DNA from: Fluoribacter gormanii
GTDB taxonomy: Bacteria > Pseudomonadota > Gammaproteobacteria > Legionellales > Legionellaceae
Assembly: GCF_900156395.1 (NCBI RefSeq)
Contig: NZ_FTNL01000008.1
Coordinates: forward strand, 24,061 to 88,060
Direction of reading: 5' to 3'
DNA: 64,000 nt
In this document: positions 7,219-16,770 of the stretch, piece after piece
Layout: every line of letters begins with the position of its first letter
How positions within the stretch are numbered: the stretch's first letter is position 1
Program-made: the position numbers and the translations under genes
Notes under the pieces: model-generated
What the model was told of the DNA's origin: nothing
What the model saw: the letters and a program-made list of their open reading frames with translations, nothing else
The model's database searches: none

Positions 7219-9558
7219 TTAATTACAATTATTATTAATGACACAGTTTACCAAACTGGTTGCAAAGTGATAATTGTTATTTTGATCATGAATTACTTCC
7301 CAGTCAAAAACACCACCAAATCCCGGATAAGCTCGTGGTGGAACATAGGTATCACAGCTTGATGAACTTGCGACCCCTGTACGTAAGCATTGTATAGCTC
7401 GTTTGATTGTACTAATGACTGCTGCGGGTGAGCCATCACTTTGTCCTGATGCATTGGGCGCAGGATAACCAAGGACTACTTGAGATGGGGTTAGATAACT
7501 GATGTATGGTTGGAATCCGGTCTGTTGTCCTGAACTGGTGACTGCAGGCCAATTTTCTAATAAATCAGTTGCCATGGCTACCGAAGCATTGGGAGTAGCT
7601 GTATTGTTTGGATCATAACAAATTAAGTCAATGCCGAAGGTACAACCTGCGTTATACATTTGAATCCCAACCCATTCTAAAGATTGATGAGTTTGCATCA
7701 CCAATGATGCATAGTTCCCCCATGTTGCATCAAATCCTGAGGTGGCAGCAACATTAGCAGTTTGTGGCGCCAAGGTAAGAAGCAAATCAGGATGGTTGGT
7801 ATGCAGTGTATTGATAATATTCGCTAAAACGGCAATATCACCTGTAGGATTGGTAAACGTTCCGCCTGCGTTTAACCCACTTTCAATATCGATATCAAAC
7901 CCATCAAAATGATATTGAGATACAAGATTTTCTAATGAAGTGATGAAGGTTTGTTGGAATGCTGCAGGTGAAGAGGCAGCAGCCAATACCTGATGAAAAT
8001 TTACTGTGGTATTGGGGATGCTTGAGGAGGCGCCGCCTAAAGAAAGCAATACCTTAATGCCTGCGTTATGCAATGATTGAATGTAACTTGCTGATACAGT
8101 ATCGAAGGCCGAAGTAATTTGTCCTGGGGATGTAGTGCTAAATACCCCAAAAGCAACAAGAATATGGGTATAACCAGCATTAGCTAAAGCAGTAGCGGAT
8201 GGTGGTGTTACCCAGCCTGGTAAGTAACCTATAATTCTGCCGCCAGTGGTTGTGCTTTGAGTATAAGTAATCGTTTCTGTTGCAGTAGATGATGCGGTTA
8301 AAGGTTGGGGAGAATAACTTATTGTATAACCATTAACTGCTGTTGCACTGACTGTGTAAACGACCCCATCAGTTAAGTTGACATTACTCGTTCCTGTGCC
8401 ATTGCTTAATAAAATTGTTTCATTTACAGCCGAACCATTGCCACTAGGAGTAAAGGTTACATTAATGGAAGAAAGAGAGGAGGGGGCTCCTGTTATTGTA
8501 ATGGGAACGCTGTCTAAAGCTACTTGAACGCAGTTATAGGTGAGTTGTACTGTTGGGGCAGAAACTGCTGCTGTAGCCGATGTTGGAGTGAATACCGGGG
8601 TACAATTATATCCGTTGTAGGCTATCGCTGGAGTAGAAAAACTATAACTAACTCCATTAGCTAACTGACTAATTACATTCGTAGTGCTCCAATGTACTTG
8701 TGCATTGATGGCGCTCTGATTATCCATCCGAGTTAAAGTTACCGTAGGTAGAATCGTATAACCTGATAATTGGGATGGTAACGCAGGTAAGGTGATATTT
8801 ATGTTTCCTGTTGTTGGCATTGCTGTATAGGTAAGTGTAGAGGAAACGGTGGTATCTGCAGAAACGGTTAAGTTTGTAGGATTTGCAACGCCTTGATACA
8901 CGACTCCATTGCTATCTGTAACAGCAGTTGGCGAAACGGTATAAGTTCCGGCTGAGAGGCCCGATATCAGTTGTTGTCCAGACCAGGGAACCTGGACTGT
9001 ACTTATAGTTTGTCCATTTAAAGTTAAATTAACTAAGGCATAATTTTGCGATACATTCGCAGGTTTTGCTGTTGCATTAATTAAATTAATATTACCTGTA
9101 GATACTGGGGAATTTAAATAAACAAGAACGCTATTGGCGATGTAATCTGCAGTAGGCGCCCCATAAATTATTGTAAAAAAACTTCCTTTAGGCAGCTTAC
9201 TATTGGCACCTGGATAGGTGGGGAATTGTAATGAGAGCGAGGATAAGTAGGTACCGTTACTTTGGGGTTGTGATGTAATTTGTAATGTATTGACTGGATA
9301 GGATAAAGGCGAAAAATTTCCCCAAAAAGAGGTGTTTAAATTACTGTTATTAGAAAATGTTATTGTAGCGTTTTGAAAGTCTACGCTTTGATTGCAATTG
9401 TTAGTTAATTTCAGTGAAATAGTTTGCCAGCTTTTTGTACCCGTTGAGCTCAAGCTTCCTGTAATACAAGAAGTGGGTTGAGGAGCAACAATTGGCGTTT
9501 TGGCAAATCCATCATTTAAGAAAAACAAAAAACCAACTAAAAGCCCTATTTTTTTCAT
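7219..9558 (-). CDS. chiA: Secreted GH18 chitinase, ChiA-like
   Basis: This 779-residue protein has a Sec signal peptide (first about 19 residues, ending DGFA). A carbohydrate-binding-like N-terminal domain follows, then several Ser/Thr-rich beta-sandwich repeats and a C-terminal GH18 domain from about residue 440 (GYLPGW). The catalytic motif DGFDIDIE places the proton donor at Glu559. The architecture and length resemble the type II-secreted ChiA of L. pneumophila, which degrades chitin and has also been linked to mucin binding. The start has a good ribosome site (AAGGGAATTT-ATG). The gene is monocistronic, with palindromic repeats downstream. The symbol rests on architecture, not on an alignment. 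Confidence 0.88.
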   Translation of the reverse strand: MKKIGLLVGFLFFLNDGFAKTPIVAPQPTSCITGSLSSTGTKSWQTISLKLTNNCNQSVDFQNATITFSNNSNLNTSFWGNFSPLSYPVNTLQITSQPQSNGTYLSSLSLQFPTYPGANSKLPKGSFFTIIYGAPTADYIANSVLVYLNSPVSTGNINLINATAKPANVSQNYALVNLTLNGQTISTVQVPWSGQQLISGLSAGTYTVSPTAVTDSNGVVYQGVANPTNLTVSADTTVSSTLTYTAMPTTGNINITLPALPSQLSGYTILPTVTLTRMDNQSAINAQVHWSTTNVISQLANGVSYSFSTPAIAYNGYNCTPVFTPTSATAAVSAPTVQLTYNCVQVALDSVPITITGAPSSLSSINVTFTPSGNGSAVNETILLSNGTGTSNVNLTDGVVYTVSATAVNGYTISYSPQPLTASSTATETITYTQSTTTGGRIIGYLPGWVTPPSATALANAGYTHILVAFGVFSTTSPGQITSAFDTVSASYIQSLHNAGIKVLLSLGGASSSIPNTTVNFHQVLAAASSPAAFQQTFITSLENLVSQYHFDGFDIDIESGLNAGGTFTNPTGDIAVLANIINTLHTNHPDLLLTLAPQTANVAATSGFDATWGNYASLVMQTHQSLEWVGIQMYNAGCTFGIDLICYDPNNTATPNASVAMATDLLENWPAVTSSGQQTGFQPYISYLTPSQVVLGYPAPNASGQSDGSPAAVISTIKRAIQCLRTGVASSSSCDTYVPPRAYPGFGGVFDWEVIHDQNNNYHFATSLVNCVINNNCN

Positions 9559-9648
9559 AAATTCCCTTAATTTTCATAAAACTAGTTATTAGTGGGGGAT
9601 CAACAATAAAGGCCTTTAGGGGTAAATGCAAGTGTTCTTTGTAACACA

Positions 9649-9672
9649 AAAGCACGGATTTAACCGTGCTTT
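9649..9672 (-). terminator. Hairpin terminator after the YHS gene
   Basis: AAAGCACGG and CCGTGCTTT form a perfect 9-bp stem with loop ATTTAA. On the minus strand the stem is followed by TGTGTTAC after the closing T run, a modest U-tract. It lies 29 bp beyond the YHS stop codon and separates that gene from the chitinase promoter. Confidence 0.7.
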
Positions 9673-9700
9673 GAATCCAAACAATTGTTGAAAAAAAAGC

Positions 9701-10159
9701 TTAAATAGAAGGGTTTTTATCTTTTATTTTTGACCATTGTTCGTCTGCTTTTTTGATATTAGCAGGAATATCTTTTAGCCAAATATCTTGTATTTGTTTA
9801 TTTAGATTCAGATAAAGTGTTCCATTTACAAGCTTCCATGCTAAAGGATCACTAATTACTTTGTGACCAGAAGCTACTCCATAAGCGCAATATCCTCCAT
9901 AGGCAGGTAGATATTTTTCAGGATTTGCTGCAAATATTTTTTTATTTTCCGTGGTTGCAAAAATGTAAGCAACATCATGATAAAATACGACATGGTTCCC
10001 ATTTCCTCGTACAGGTCCACTTTTTTGCTGATAGGAAACGAGATCATAACCCTGATTCCCAACCAGACTGGTTGAGCTATCTGTTGTGGCTCTAGAGATC
10101 AAGGGAAATAAAAAAAGTAAAATGAAAAAAAATAAAAAGCGCGGCAGTGAAACATTCAT
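9701..10159 (-). CDS. Secreted YHS-domain protein
   Basis: The 152-residue protein starts at ATG 10159, where a clear signal peptide begins (MNVSLPRF, then a Phe/Leu-rich core ending ISRA). The frame stays open upstream to 10201, but that would bury the signal peptide. The mature part is a YHS domain: GYDLVSYQ, then an extracellular-type YIFATTENKKIFAANPEKYLPAYGG core and CAYGVASG. YHS domains are small folds with a proposed metal or haem-related role, and this periplasmic subtype has no proven function. It is 73 bp downstream of the acyl-CoA dehydrogenase and could share its transcript. Confidence 0.8.
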   Translation of the reverse strand: MNVSLPRFLFFFILLFLFPLISRATTDSSTSLVGNQGYDLVSYQQKSGPVRGNGNHVVFYHDVAYIFATTENKKIFAANPEKYLPAYGGYCAYGVASGHKVISDPLAWKLVNGTLYLNLNKQIQDIWLKDIPANIKKADEQWSKIKDKNPSI

Positions 10160-10231
10160 GTTTATAACTCCATAGGTAGCTTTATCTAAAAGTATAGTCA
10201 CTACGTTTTATTTCTTTCACTGGAAATGAAT

Positions 10232-11926
10232 CTAGTGAAAGCCGTTATAATCCATTGCCAGTATTTGTGATTCCTTTTTATAACTTTCCGAAAAATGAAC
10301 CAATTCAGGTAGACTTTTTTCACACCAACGAGTTGCCGTCATTACGGGTAGGGTATCCTTATTGTTGTTCAGGCTCCATTGGGCCTGTTCTAATAATAAG
10401 CTGGCGGCATAGGTTTGTGCCAATCCAAATGCAAGTTGTCGTGCTCCAGCCTGTTGTTTTTCATCACTCATCTGGGACATGGATTGAATATATTTTTTCA
10501 ACTTTTGAACGGCGTATTGTGTTTTTATTTGAGACTGAGTGAGTTCTTTATTGTTAATTTGACTTAATCGCTTTTGCATGTCCTCAAGAAAAAGTACTGC
10601 TGCATTCTCTTTATGAATAGCGCGCAATGCATCAAGACTTAGAATATTAGTTGTTCCTTCCCATATAGACAGTACTTGTGCATTTCTTAATAATTGTGGA
10701 AGTCCTGTATCTTCAATATAGCCAGCCCCTCCAAAAGCTTCTAAGGCTTCGCTAATCAGGGCGATTGCCTGTTTTGCCGTATAAAGTTTTATCAGAGGAG
10801 TTAAAAGTCTCAGTACAGCACGTTCCATTTCCGTTGCTTCATTTAATTCATCTTTTCCTAACAGCTCAACGGCATGAAAAACCAGATGGAATGCAGCGGT
10901 AAATTCGACTTGCATGTTTGCCAATGTTTCCAGATGCAGTACATGCTTTGAGAGAGTGTGGCCAAAAGCAACCCGTTTCGTAGCATAATCACGAGCAAGT
11001 GCAAGGGCTCGTCGCATGTAACCAACAGCGCAGCAGGCGTTGTAAACGCGAGTAATATTAAACAGAGATGATATTTTTTTAACCCCATCCCCAGCTTTTC
11101 CAACTAATAACGCCGGAGCATCTTCCAGAGTTAATTCGGCAGTGGGAAGGGCACGAGTACCTAATTTATCTTTTAAGCGATTAATATGTATGCCATTCAG
11201 TTTGCCCATCTGATCTCGGAGTTCAAGATAAAACAGACTAAGTCCTTTACTGCCTTCGGGGGCTCCTTCAATACGGGCAAGAGTCATGGCAATTTTTGAT
11301 GTTGTGGCAGAAGTAAACCATTTAACGCCATTGAGACGATAATGAGAACCATCCCGTTTTGCAATGGTTGATGTGCCGCTTACGTCAGAACCTCCAGTGC
11401 GTTCGGTCATCCATTGTCCAGAGGTCCAGAAATGAGCAGGATCAGAGGAGGTTAAATGGGGAAATGCATGTTTTTTCAAGGACTCATCTGCATACAGTTC
11501 CAATGCTCGAGCAGCCCCGTCAGTCATTGCAAGAGGGCAAGTATAGATTGCCGATGAAGGATGAAATAAATACAATTTGGCAAATTGATGGATGCGTGAT
11601 AATGCACCATGTCGTCGTTCATACCCTATAGCAATTAATTGTTCTTCTGCAGCGATTTTGTCGAGCTTTTTCCATGCTTGGGAAACTTCAATATGGTCAA
11701 TGCGTTTACCCCAAGGGTCATAGGGTATATGTTTAGGGGGAGATGCTTCGGCTTCTTGGCCTAATTTGTAGATGTCTTCAATAACTCGCTGACCAAGACG
11801 ATACAATTCAGGTTGAATTTCCATCAACATGGAAGAGGGAAGTTTCCATTCCAGATAAGTTTTTAAAACTCGATCCTCATCATATTGATTACCCAAACGG
11901 GGCGGAGTTTGAAAAAAATCATTCAT
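10232..11926 (-). CDS. Acyl-CoA dehydrogenase, AidB-like subgroup
   Basis: This 564-residue FAD enzyme has the acyl-CoA dehydrogenase core: LAMTDGAARA, the flavin-binding motif MTERTGGSDVSGT, WFTSATTS, and a C-terminal WEGTTNILSLDALRAI. The long N-terminal extension with PYDPWGKRID is typical of the AidB/ACDH-11 branch rather than of short-chain fatty-acid beta-oxidation enzymes. Members act on long-chain acyl-CoAs or, in AidB, bind DNA in the alkylation response; which applies here cannot be told. The next gene rightwards, divergent, is a FadL porin, which fits a fatty-acid theme. Confidence 0.88.
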   Translation of the reverse strand: MNDFFQTPPRLGNQYDEDRVLKTYLEWKLPSSMLMEIQPELYRLGQRVIEDIYKLGQEAEASPPKHIPYDPWGKRIDHIEVSQAWKKLDKIAAEEQLIAIGYERRHGALSRIHQFAKLYLFHPSSAIYTCPLAMTDGAARALELYADESLKKHAFPHLTSSDPAHFWTSGQWMTERTGGSDVSGTSTIAKRDGSHYRLNGVKWFTSATTSKIAMTLARIEGAPEGSKGLSLFYLELRDQMGKLNGIHINRLKDKLGTRALPTAELTLEDAPALLVGKAGDGVKKISSLFNITRVYNACCAVGYMRRALALARDYATKRVAFGHTLSKHVLHLETLANMQVEFTAAFHLVFHAVELLGKDELNEATEMERAVLRLLTPLIKLYTAKQAIALISEALEAFGGAGYIEDTGLPQLLRNAQVLSIWEGTTNILSLDALRAIHKENAAVLFLEDMQKRLSQINNKELTQSQIKTQYAVQKLKKYIQSMSQMSDEKQQAGARQLAFGLAQTYAASLLLEQAQWSLNNNKDTLPVMTATRWCEKSLPELVHFSESYKKESQILAMDYNGFH

Positions 11927-12165
11927 GGATCTATTCCTTTAGATTTTTAAGTTCTATCTATCTTAACCGGCTTAAATATATCGAGCAATCCAAAAACCAT
12001 ATGACCTCCTTTTCTACGATCTGCTATGGGCATGCTCCATTTAGGCTAAAAGTCATGTTAGTTTGATAAGAAAATAAAAATAGATTTGAACTTTCTTTGC
12101 AAATCTGACAAGGTAATTGCTGAATTTTAAAATGAAGTGCAATGAAATGAAGAAAGGAGTCTAAG

Positions 12166-13554
12166 GTGAGTAATTCACATTTCTTAAATAAGGAATTTGC
12201 AGCGGCTGTTATATTGTCTCAATTTTTTGTCGGATTATCTGCATCTGCTGCTGGTTTGCAACTAAATGAAACTAGCCCAAGCTTGCAAGGTTCTGCAATG
12301 GCTGGTTCCGCAGCGGCAAGTAATGATGTTTCTGCCTTGTTTAACAACCCAGCAACATTATCTACCATACAGCAAAATCAGATTTATCTTGGTGCAAGTG
12401 AGTTTATTCCACAAATCAGTATGATTAATGGAGAAGCTTTTCACACATTTTATGTGCCAGGTATGCCACCATCTAATATTGCCGGCCCGGTTCAGGGGAG
12501 TGCTTCCCAACATAACATCAGCAATGCAGTGTTCATTCCACAAGGTTATATTGGATGGCGTACACCTCTCGATAAGTTAACCCTTGGCTTAGCTGTTGTC
12601 GAACCATTCTATTTATATAACAAATATTCCGAAGATTCTGTATTACGTTATGCATCAGTCAAAAGTGAGATTAATTCTGTTGATATTAATCCCACCCTCG
12701 CCTATCAAGTTAATGAAAAGTTATCGCTAGGTGTTGGCTTTCAAGCTCAATATTTAAAAACAATTTTTTCGCATTTTGATGGGGTTAATACGGGAGTTCC
12801 TCCGATTGACCTATTAATTGCAGCCACAGAGCCTAGTCATTTAAAAAGTGATGGGTGGGGTTATGGTTATACTATTGGAGCCTTATTTCAGTGGGACCAG
12901 TTTACTCGTTTTGGGGTAAGTTACCGCTCGGAAATTTCCACCAATTTAAGTGGTCATGGAGAGCAATATACAATTATCGGCGATATAGTACCTTCTCCTG
13001 CAACTACTTTTTTATACAATAGTCAAACCGCTGTAAATAATAATTTTAAGACCCCTGGGGTATTAACTATTGGTGTTGCTCGAGATATTAATGATTGGAC
13101 GTTAAAGGCAACAGCTCAGGTTAATTTCTGGGATTATTTAGGTGATCTTGTTGTTTCAACCCCAGATGCCTATGAGACAATTTATATTGTGCCAATGAAA
13201 TGGCATAACACCTTTTTCGGTTCTCTTGGCGCTGATTACCGTTACAATTCCTCCCTCACGTTACGTGGAGGATTTGCTTATAATCAGACCCCAATCAATT
13301 TACAAAATCGTACTCCTCTTATTCCTCAGTCCGATCAATATTGGTTAAACTTTGGATTGAGCTATTTTATAAACAATCATTTCTCAGTTGATGGTGCTTA
13401 CTCGCATATTTTTATTCGTAAGCAATCAGTGAATATTGCCCAAGCCAATGAAGGAGTTCCCGGCCTGGCAGCGCCATTAGAAGTCAATCAAGTAAGTGCT
13501 GACTACAAAGGTACAGAGAATATTGTATCGTTGGGATTACGATACAGCTGCTAA
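12166..13554 (+). CDS. FadL/TodX-family outer membrane channel
   Basis: FadL-type beta-barrels import long-chain fatty acids and other hydrophobic compounds across the outer membrane. The 462-residue product has a signal peptide ending SASA, followed by the N-terminal hatch signature (AGLQLNETSPSLQGSAMAG, then ASNDVSALFNNPA). The rest is a barrel of alternating strands ending in LGLRYSC. The start codon is GTG at 12166, supported by AAAGGAG at 12153-12159; no ATG is suitably placed. The GDSL lipase follows after 22 bp, so the pair probably releases and takes up fatty acids. Confidence 0.9.
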   Translation: MSNSHFLNKEFAAAVILSQFFVGLSASAAGLQLNETSPSLQGSAMAGSAAASNDVSALFNNPATLSTIQQNQIYLGASEFIPQISMINGEAFHTFYVPGMPPSNIAGPVQGSASQHNISNAVFIPQGYIGWRTPLDKLTLGLAVVEPFYLYNKYSEDSVLRYASVKSEINSVDINPTLAYQVNEKLSLGVGFQAQYLKTIFSHFDGVNTGVPPIDLLIAATEPSHLKSDGWGYGYTIGALFQWDQFTRFGVSYRSEISTNLSGHGEQYTIIGDIVPSPATTFLYNSQTAVNNNFKTPGVLTIGVARDINDWTLKATAQVNFWDYLGDLVVSTPDAYETIYIVPMKWHNTFFGSLGADYRYNSSLTLRGGFAYNQTPINLQNRTPLIPQSDQYWLNFGLSYFINNHFSVDGAYSHIFIRKQSVNIAQANEGVPGLAAPLEVNQVSADYKGTENIVSLGLRYSC

Positions 13555-13576
13555 GTCATTATAAGGAGATAATTGA

Positions 13577-14665
13577 ATGTTAACTAAAATAAGAAAAATG
13601 ATATTACATGCCAAAACACAATTAGTTGTGTTGATGAGTATGTTTTCTTTAGGCTGTATGCTGCCTCATGTTGCTCAAGCTATTCCACTTAATAAAATTA
13701 CCAAAGTTTACTTTTTTGGTGATAGCTTATCAGATAGTGGTTTTAATAATGTGTTTACACTCATCAATGGGATGCCTGATAAAGCGCCTACGTTTACAAC
13801 GTTTAATGGTTATACTTGGGCTCAATATGTAGCGCATGACATCATGGGGACGCCACTCCTGCCTGCAGGCACTCTATTTCCCACCATAGATGACAAGATG
13901 ACCAATAATACAACGCCGATTTTTAATGATCCCTCTAAACCGCCTGCGCCTCCTATCGTACCTCTACCCAATGGGTTTAATTTTGCTTGTGGAGGAAGTA
14001 GGACTGTAGCTGAACCAGGAATAGATTTTTATTGGGCTCCATCTGTTCAGCGCCAAGTTCAAAATTACTTGTCTACTGCACCAAAGAAACTGGATCCTAA
14101 TGCTGTATACTTTATTTGGTCAGGTGCGAACGATATGCTTTATGGAATTTCTGAACAGCTTAATCCAATAGCGTTCATGCAATTGATTGACGTGACCACA
14201 ACTCAAATTGTTCAACAGATTGATGTTCTTAGTGCTCGAGGCGCTCAAAAATTTGTAATCTTGTCTCAGCCTAATATTGGCGCTACTCCGTTTATAAACC
14301 AATTGGCCGTAGCAATCGGGGATCCATCGCTTCCAGGAAAAATAAAAAATCTTAGTTTTATGTTTAATTCGCTGCTTAATCAAAAATTAGGTGCCAAACG
14401 AAATAAAGCCAAAATTTTATATTTTGATACTTATACCGCGTTGGATAACTTAATCAGTAATGCAAAAGCAGGGGAACCAACAGTCATAAGTGGGGTATCG
14501 TTTTTATTTCAAAATGTTACCGATCCTGTATGTACGGCTCCAATAGCTATTTTATGTCAACAAACTTCAAATAACTACCTTTTTGCAGATTCAGTTCATC
14601 CTACTGATATGGCACATCATGCTTTAGCGTTGGAAGTGGAGAATCAAATCAGGCAATGGTTGTAG
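13577..14665 (+). CDS. Secreted GDSL lipase / lysophospholipase-acyltransferase
   Basis: GDSL enzymes hydrolyse or transfer acyl chains of lipids. Block I is FFGDSLSDSG with nucleophile Ser50, block II is NFACGGSR, block III is WSGANDML, and block V is FADSVHPTD with Asp338 and His341. A signal peptide ends at AQA (about residue 35). The length (362) and style resemble the Legionella PlaA/PlaC/PlaD secreted enzymes, but I cannot say which one. Ribosome site AAGGAG lies at 13562-13567. It follows the FadL gene in an apparent operon. Two Cys pairs in the second half may form a disulfide loop. Confidence 0.88.
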   Translation: MLTKIRKMILHAKTQLVVLMSMFSLGCMLPHVAQAIPLNKITKVYFFGDSLSDSGFNNVFTLINGMPDKAPTFTTFNGYTWAQYVAHDIMGTPLLPAGTLFPTIDDKMTNNTTPIFNDPSKPPAPPIVPLPNGFNFACGGSRTVAEPGIDFYWAPSVQRQVQNYLSTAPKKLDPNAVYFIWSGANDMLYGISEQLNPIAFMQLIDVTTTQIVQQIDVLSARGAQKFVILSQPNIGATPFINQLAVAIGDPSLPGKIKNLSFMFNSLLNQKLGAKRNKAKILYFDTYTALDNLISNAKAGEPTVISGVSFLFQNVTDPVCTAPIAILCQQTSNNYLFADSVHPTDMAHHALALEVENQIRQWL

Positions 14666-14716
14666 AGTAGTAGATTCCTCATCCCTAGCTACACAGCCAT
14701 TAAGTTAAGAAAAAAA

Positions 14717-14800
14717 CGGGGGGTCCCGCGAAAGCGGGAACCCATTTCTGCTAGGGCGTAATACTCAATCAGGGATAGATTTTCCGCCCTCGCGGGAATG
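14717..14800. repeat. Dispersed GC-rich palindromes between convergent genes
   Basis: A hairpin GGGTCCCGCG-AAAG-CGGGAACCC at about 14721-14743 and a second diverged unit (CCGCCCTCGCGGGAATGACAA, about 14784-14804) belong to the same repeat family seen at 1-240 and 7.1 kb. They lie between the convergent GDSL lipase and LegS2 genes and could stop transcription from both sides. Confidence 0.7.
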
Positions 14801-14843
14801 ACAAATCTGCATCCATCCAATTCAAGTCGAAATGATCTCAGAA

Positions 14844-16637
14844 TTAACAATTCAGCTCATTCTTAACCTCTGGTTCATCTTGTTCTGTTTCCTGTTTGCT
14901 GTTGGTAGCAAATAGCCCTAATTTGCTGCACGTTGCTTCATAATAAAGACGTACCCTTTGATATTGCCGGCATACTATTTCTTGTACTGCCGTGGGTAAC
15001 ATTCCTATGGCCCCATAGACTTTAACATTACCACTGGGCTTTTTATCTGCAGGATATTTTTTTACAGCGGCTACAGCTTCCTGTAAATCACTAATGAATT
15101 TATCTTCAAAATCTTCAACTAAAGTATGTACGTGGGTTAAACATAAATGAAATCCATCGGGTTTTTGCAATAAATTCAACTTCCAACCTCGTTGTTCTAA
15201 TTCATCAGCAATTAAATGTGGATTTAACGTGTCGCTGCGAAAACCCAGTATAGACCATTGCGGATTCCCAAAAATAGAGATATCTCGTTTGCCTGATTCA
15301 TTTGGTTTATGAAGTTGTTCAACCCTATCTTGCAGGCGTTGGCGCATTGCTACGATACTCTCGGAAATTTCCTGATATTTTTTACGCCCATAATATGAAA
15401 GCGTGGTATATATTTCTGCAATTCGTGCGCCACTGGTTGAGCCGTCCAAAATACCTGGAGTAGTATAAAGCCCACCTGACCAGTTTAACGCGGCATATAC
15501 TGATAAAGCAGGGGAGTCATCACGAAACAGGCAAACAGAGGTTCCTTTAGGACAACATCCATATTTATGTAAATCGGCGGAAATGGAGGTCACTCCCTTA
15601 ACGCGAAAATCCATAGGATTCTTAGAGGTATCAAGAAAAGCAGTTAAAAATCCTCCTAAACAAGCATCAACGTGAAACGGAACTCCCTTTTCTTGTGCTA
15701 ATTGGCCTAACTCACTAATCGGATCATGAATACCATTCATAAAAGATGGCGCAGAGCCAACGATTACGGCGGTATTGCTCGAAATATATTTCCTCATTTC
15801 ACTTGCATTAACTGCGCCTTTTTGGGGATCAACTGGAACAGTGATAAGGCGGGCTCCTGTTAAATCTGCAGCTTTTTTAAATGCGGCATGTGCTGTTTCA
15901 GGAACCACAATCTCGGGATATTTGATCCCTTTAGCCCGCGCGTGAATTACATAAGCTGCCATTGCTTCAATAATGCTTGTCGAGCCGCCATGTGTGATCA
16001 AACCATAACCATCTTTAGAACCACCAAATAAATTTTGGCACCAGCGAATAATCTCAGCTTGCATTGCGATAACGCGTGGCCATTTGTCATGCAAAGGATT
16101 GGTTAAGGCAGTTTTAGCATATACTTCCTTAAGCAATTCGGTAAGTTCTTGAGGATGAACCGCATATAGTGCCCCTGAATCTTTACCATCTCCTTGTTGT
16201 ACAGTAAATTGTCTTGCCTCATCGTTCTCTTTTACTTCAGCAAAGTTAAAAAGACACTGTTCTGGATTAATATCAAATTCTTTTAAAATCAAATCTGGTG
16301 GCGTGTGTTCTTCAGGAATTGTGTCTTGTAATGCCATTGAGGAGCGTAATTCCATTAGTTTATCTTTGGTACTCTGGAGATCTTTATTCAGCTCTTTGTC
16401 TATGTATGCTTTTACTTGAGGTAAGTTTTTACCCAGGCCATAAGTTATATCAATCACTCGTTGTTTATATGTACTATTATTTCGCGAACGATAAGCCTGA
16501 GCAATTGCAGGATATTGCTGCCATAGAAAATAAAGAGCGGCGGTAGCAAAAACAATTTGATGAGCTGGTGTGTCTTTAAATGTATCATCAAATCCATCAA
16601 GACCTCTATTTAAGAGTTCGGTAATATAAGTAAACAT
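14844..16637 (-). CDS. legS2: Sphingosine-1-phosphate lyase homologue (LegS2-like effector)
   Basis: This 597-residue PLP enzyme closely follows the eukaryotic sphingosine-1-phosphate lyase layout. It has a hydrophobic N-terminal helix ([11 protein letters not shown]), a linker, and a group II decarboxylase-like core with THGGSTSI, a catalytic HVDACLGG and the PLP lysine in ADLHKYG (Lys358). L. pneumophila LegS2/LpSpl is a Dot/Icm effector that cleaves host sphingosine phosphates and dampens autophagy. The same role is inferred here. The C-terminus is rich in Glu and Asp ([10 protein letters not shown]), in line with a type IVB secretion signal. Acquisition from a eukaryotic host is the accepted view for this family. 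Confidence 0.9.
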   Translation of the reverse strand: MFTYITELLNRGLDGFDDTFKDTPAHQIVFATAALYFLWQQYPAIAQAYRSRNNSTYKQRVIDITYGLGKNLPQVKAYIDKELNKDLQSTKDKLMELRSSMALQDTIPEEHTPPDLILKEFDINPEQCLFNFAEVKENDEARQFTVQQGDGKDSGALYAVHPQELTELLKEVYAKTALTNPLHDKWPRVIAMQAEIIRWCQNLFGGSKDGYGLITHGGSTSIIEAMAAYVIHARAKGIKYPEIVVPETAHAAFKKAADLTGARLITVPVDPQKGAVNASEMRKYISSNTAVIVGSAPSFMNGIHDPISELGQLAQEKGVPFHVDACLGGFLTAFLDTSKNPMDFRVKGVTSISADLHKYGCCPKGTSVCLFRDDSPALSVYAALNWSGGLYTTPGILDGSTSGARIAEIYTTLSYYGRKKYQEISESIVAMRQRLQDRVEQLHKPNESGKRDISIFGNPQWSILGFRSDTLNPHLIADELEQRGWKLNLLQKPDGFHLCLTHVHTLVEDFEDKFISDLQEAVAAVKKYPADKKPSGNVKVYGAIGMLPTAVQEIVCRQYQRVRLYYEATCSKLGLFATNSKQETEQDEPEVKNELNC

Positions 16638-16770
16638 AATCAGAACATCCTTTTATTTGAATCGAGTGCGCATATTAAACTTTTTTAGCGGATTATGTCA
16701 CGAGAAGATGACTTTTTGCTTCACAATCGCACTCAAGTTACACTGTATTTTTTACGTAGAGTACGCACCG

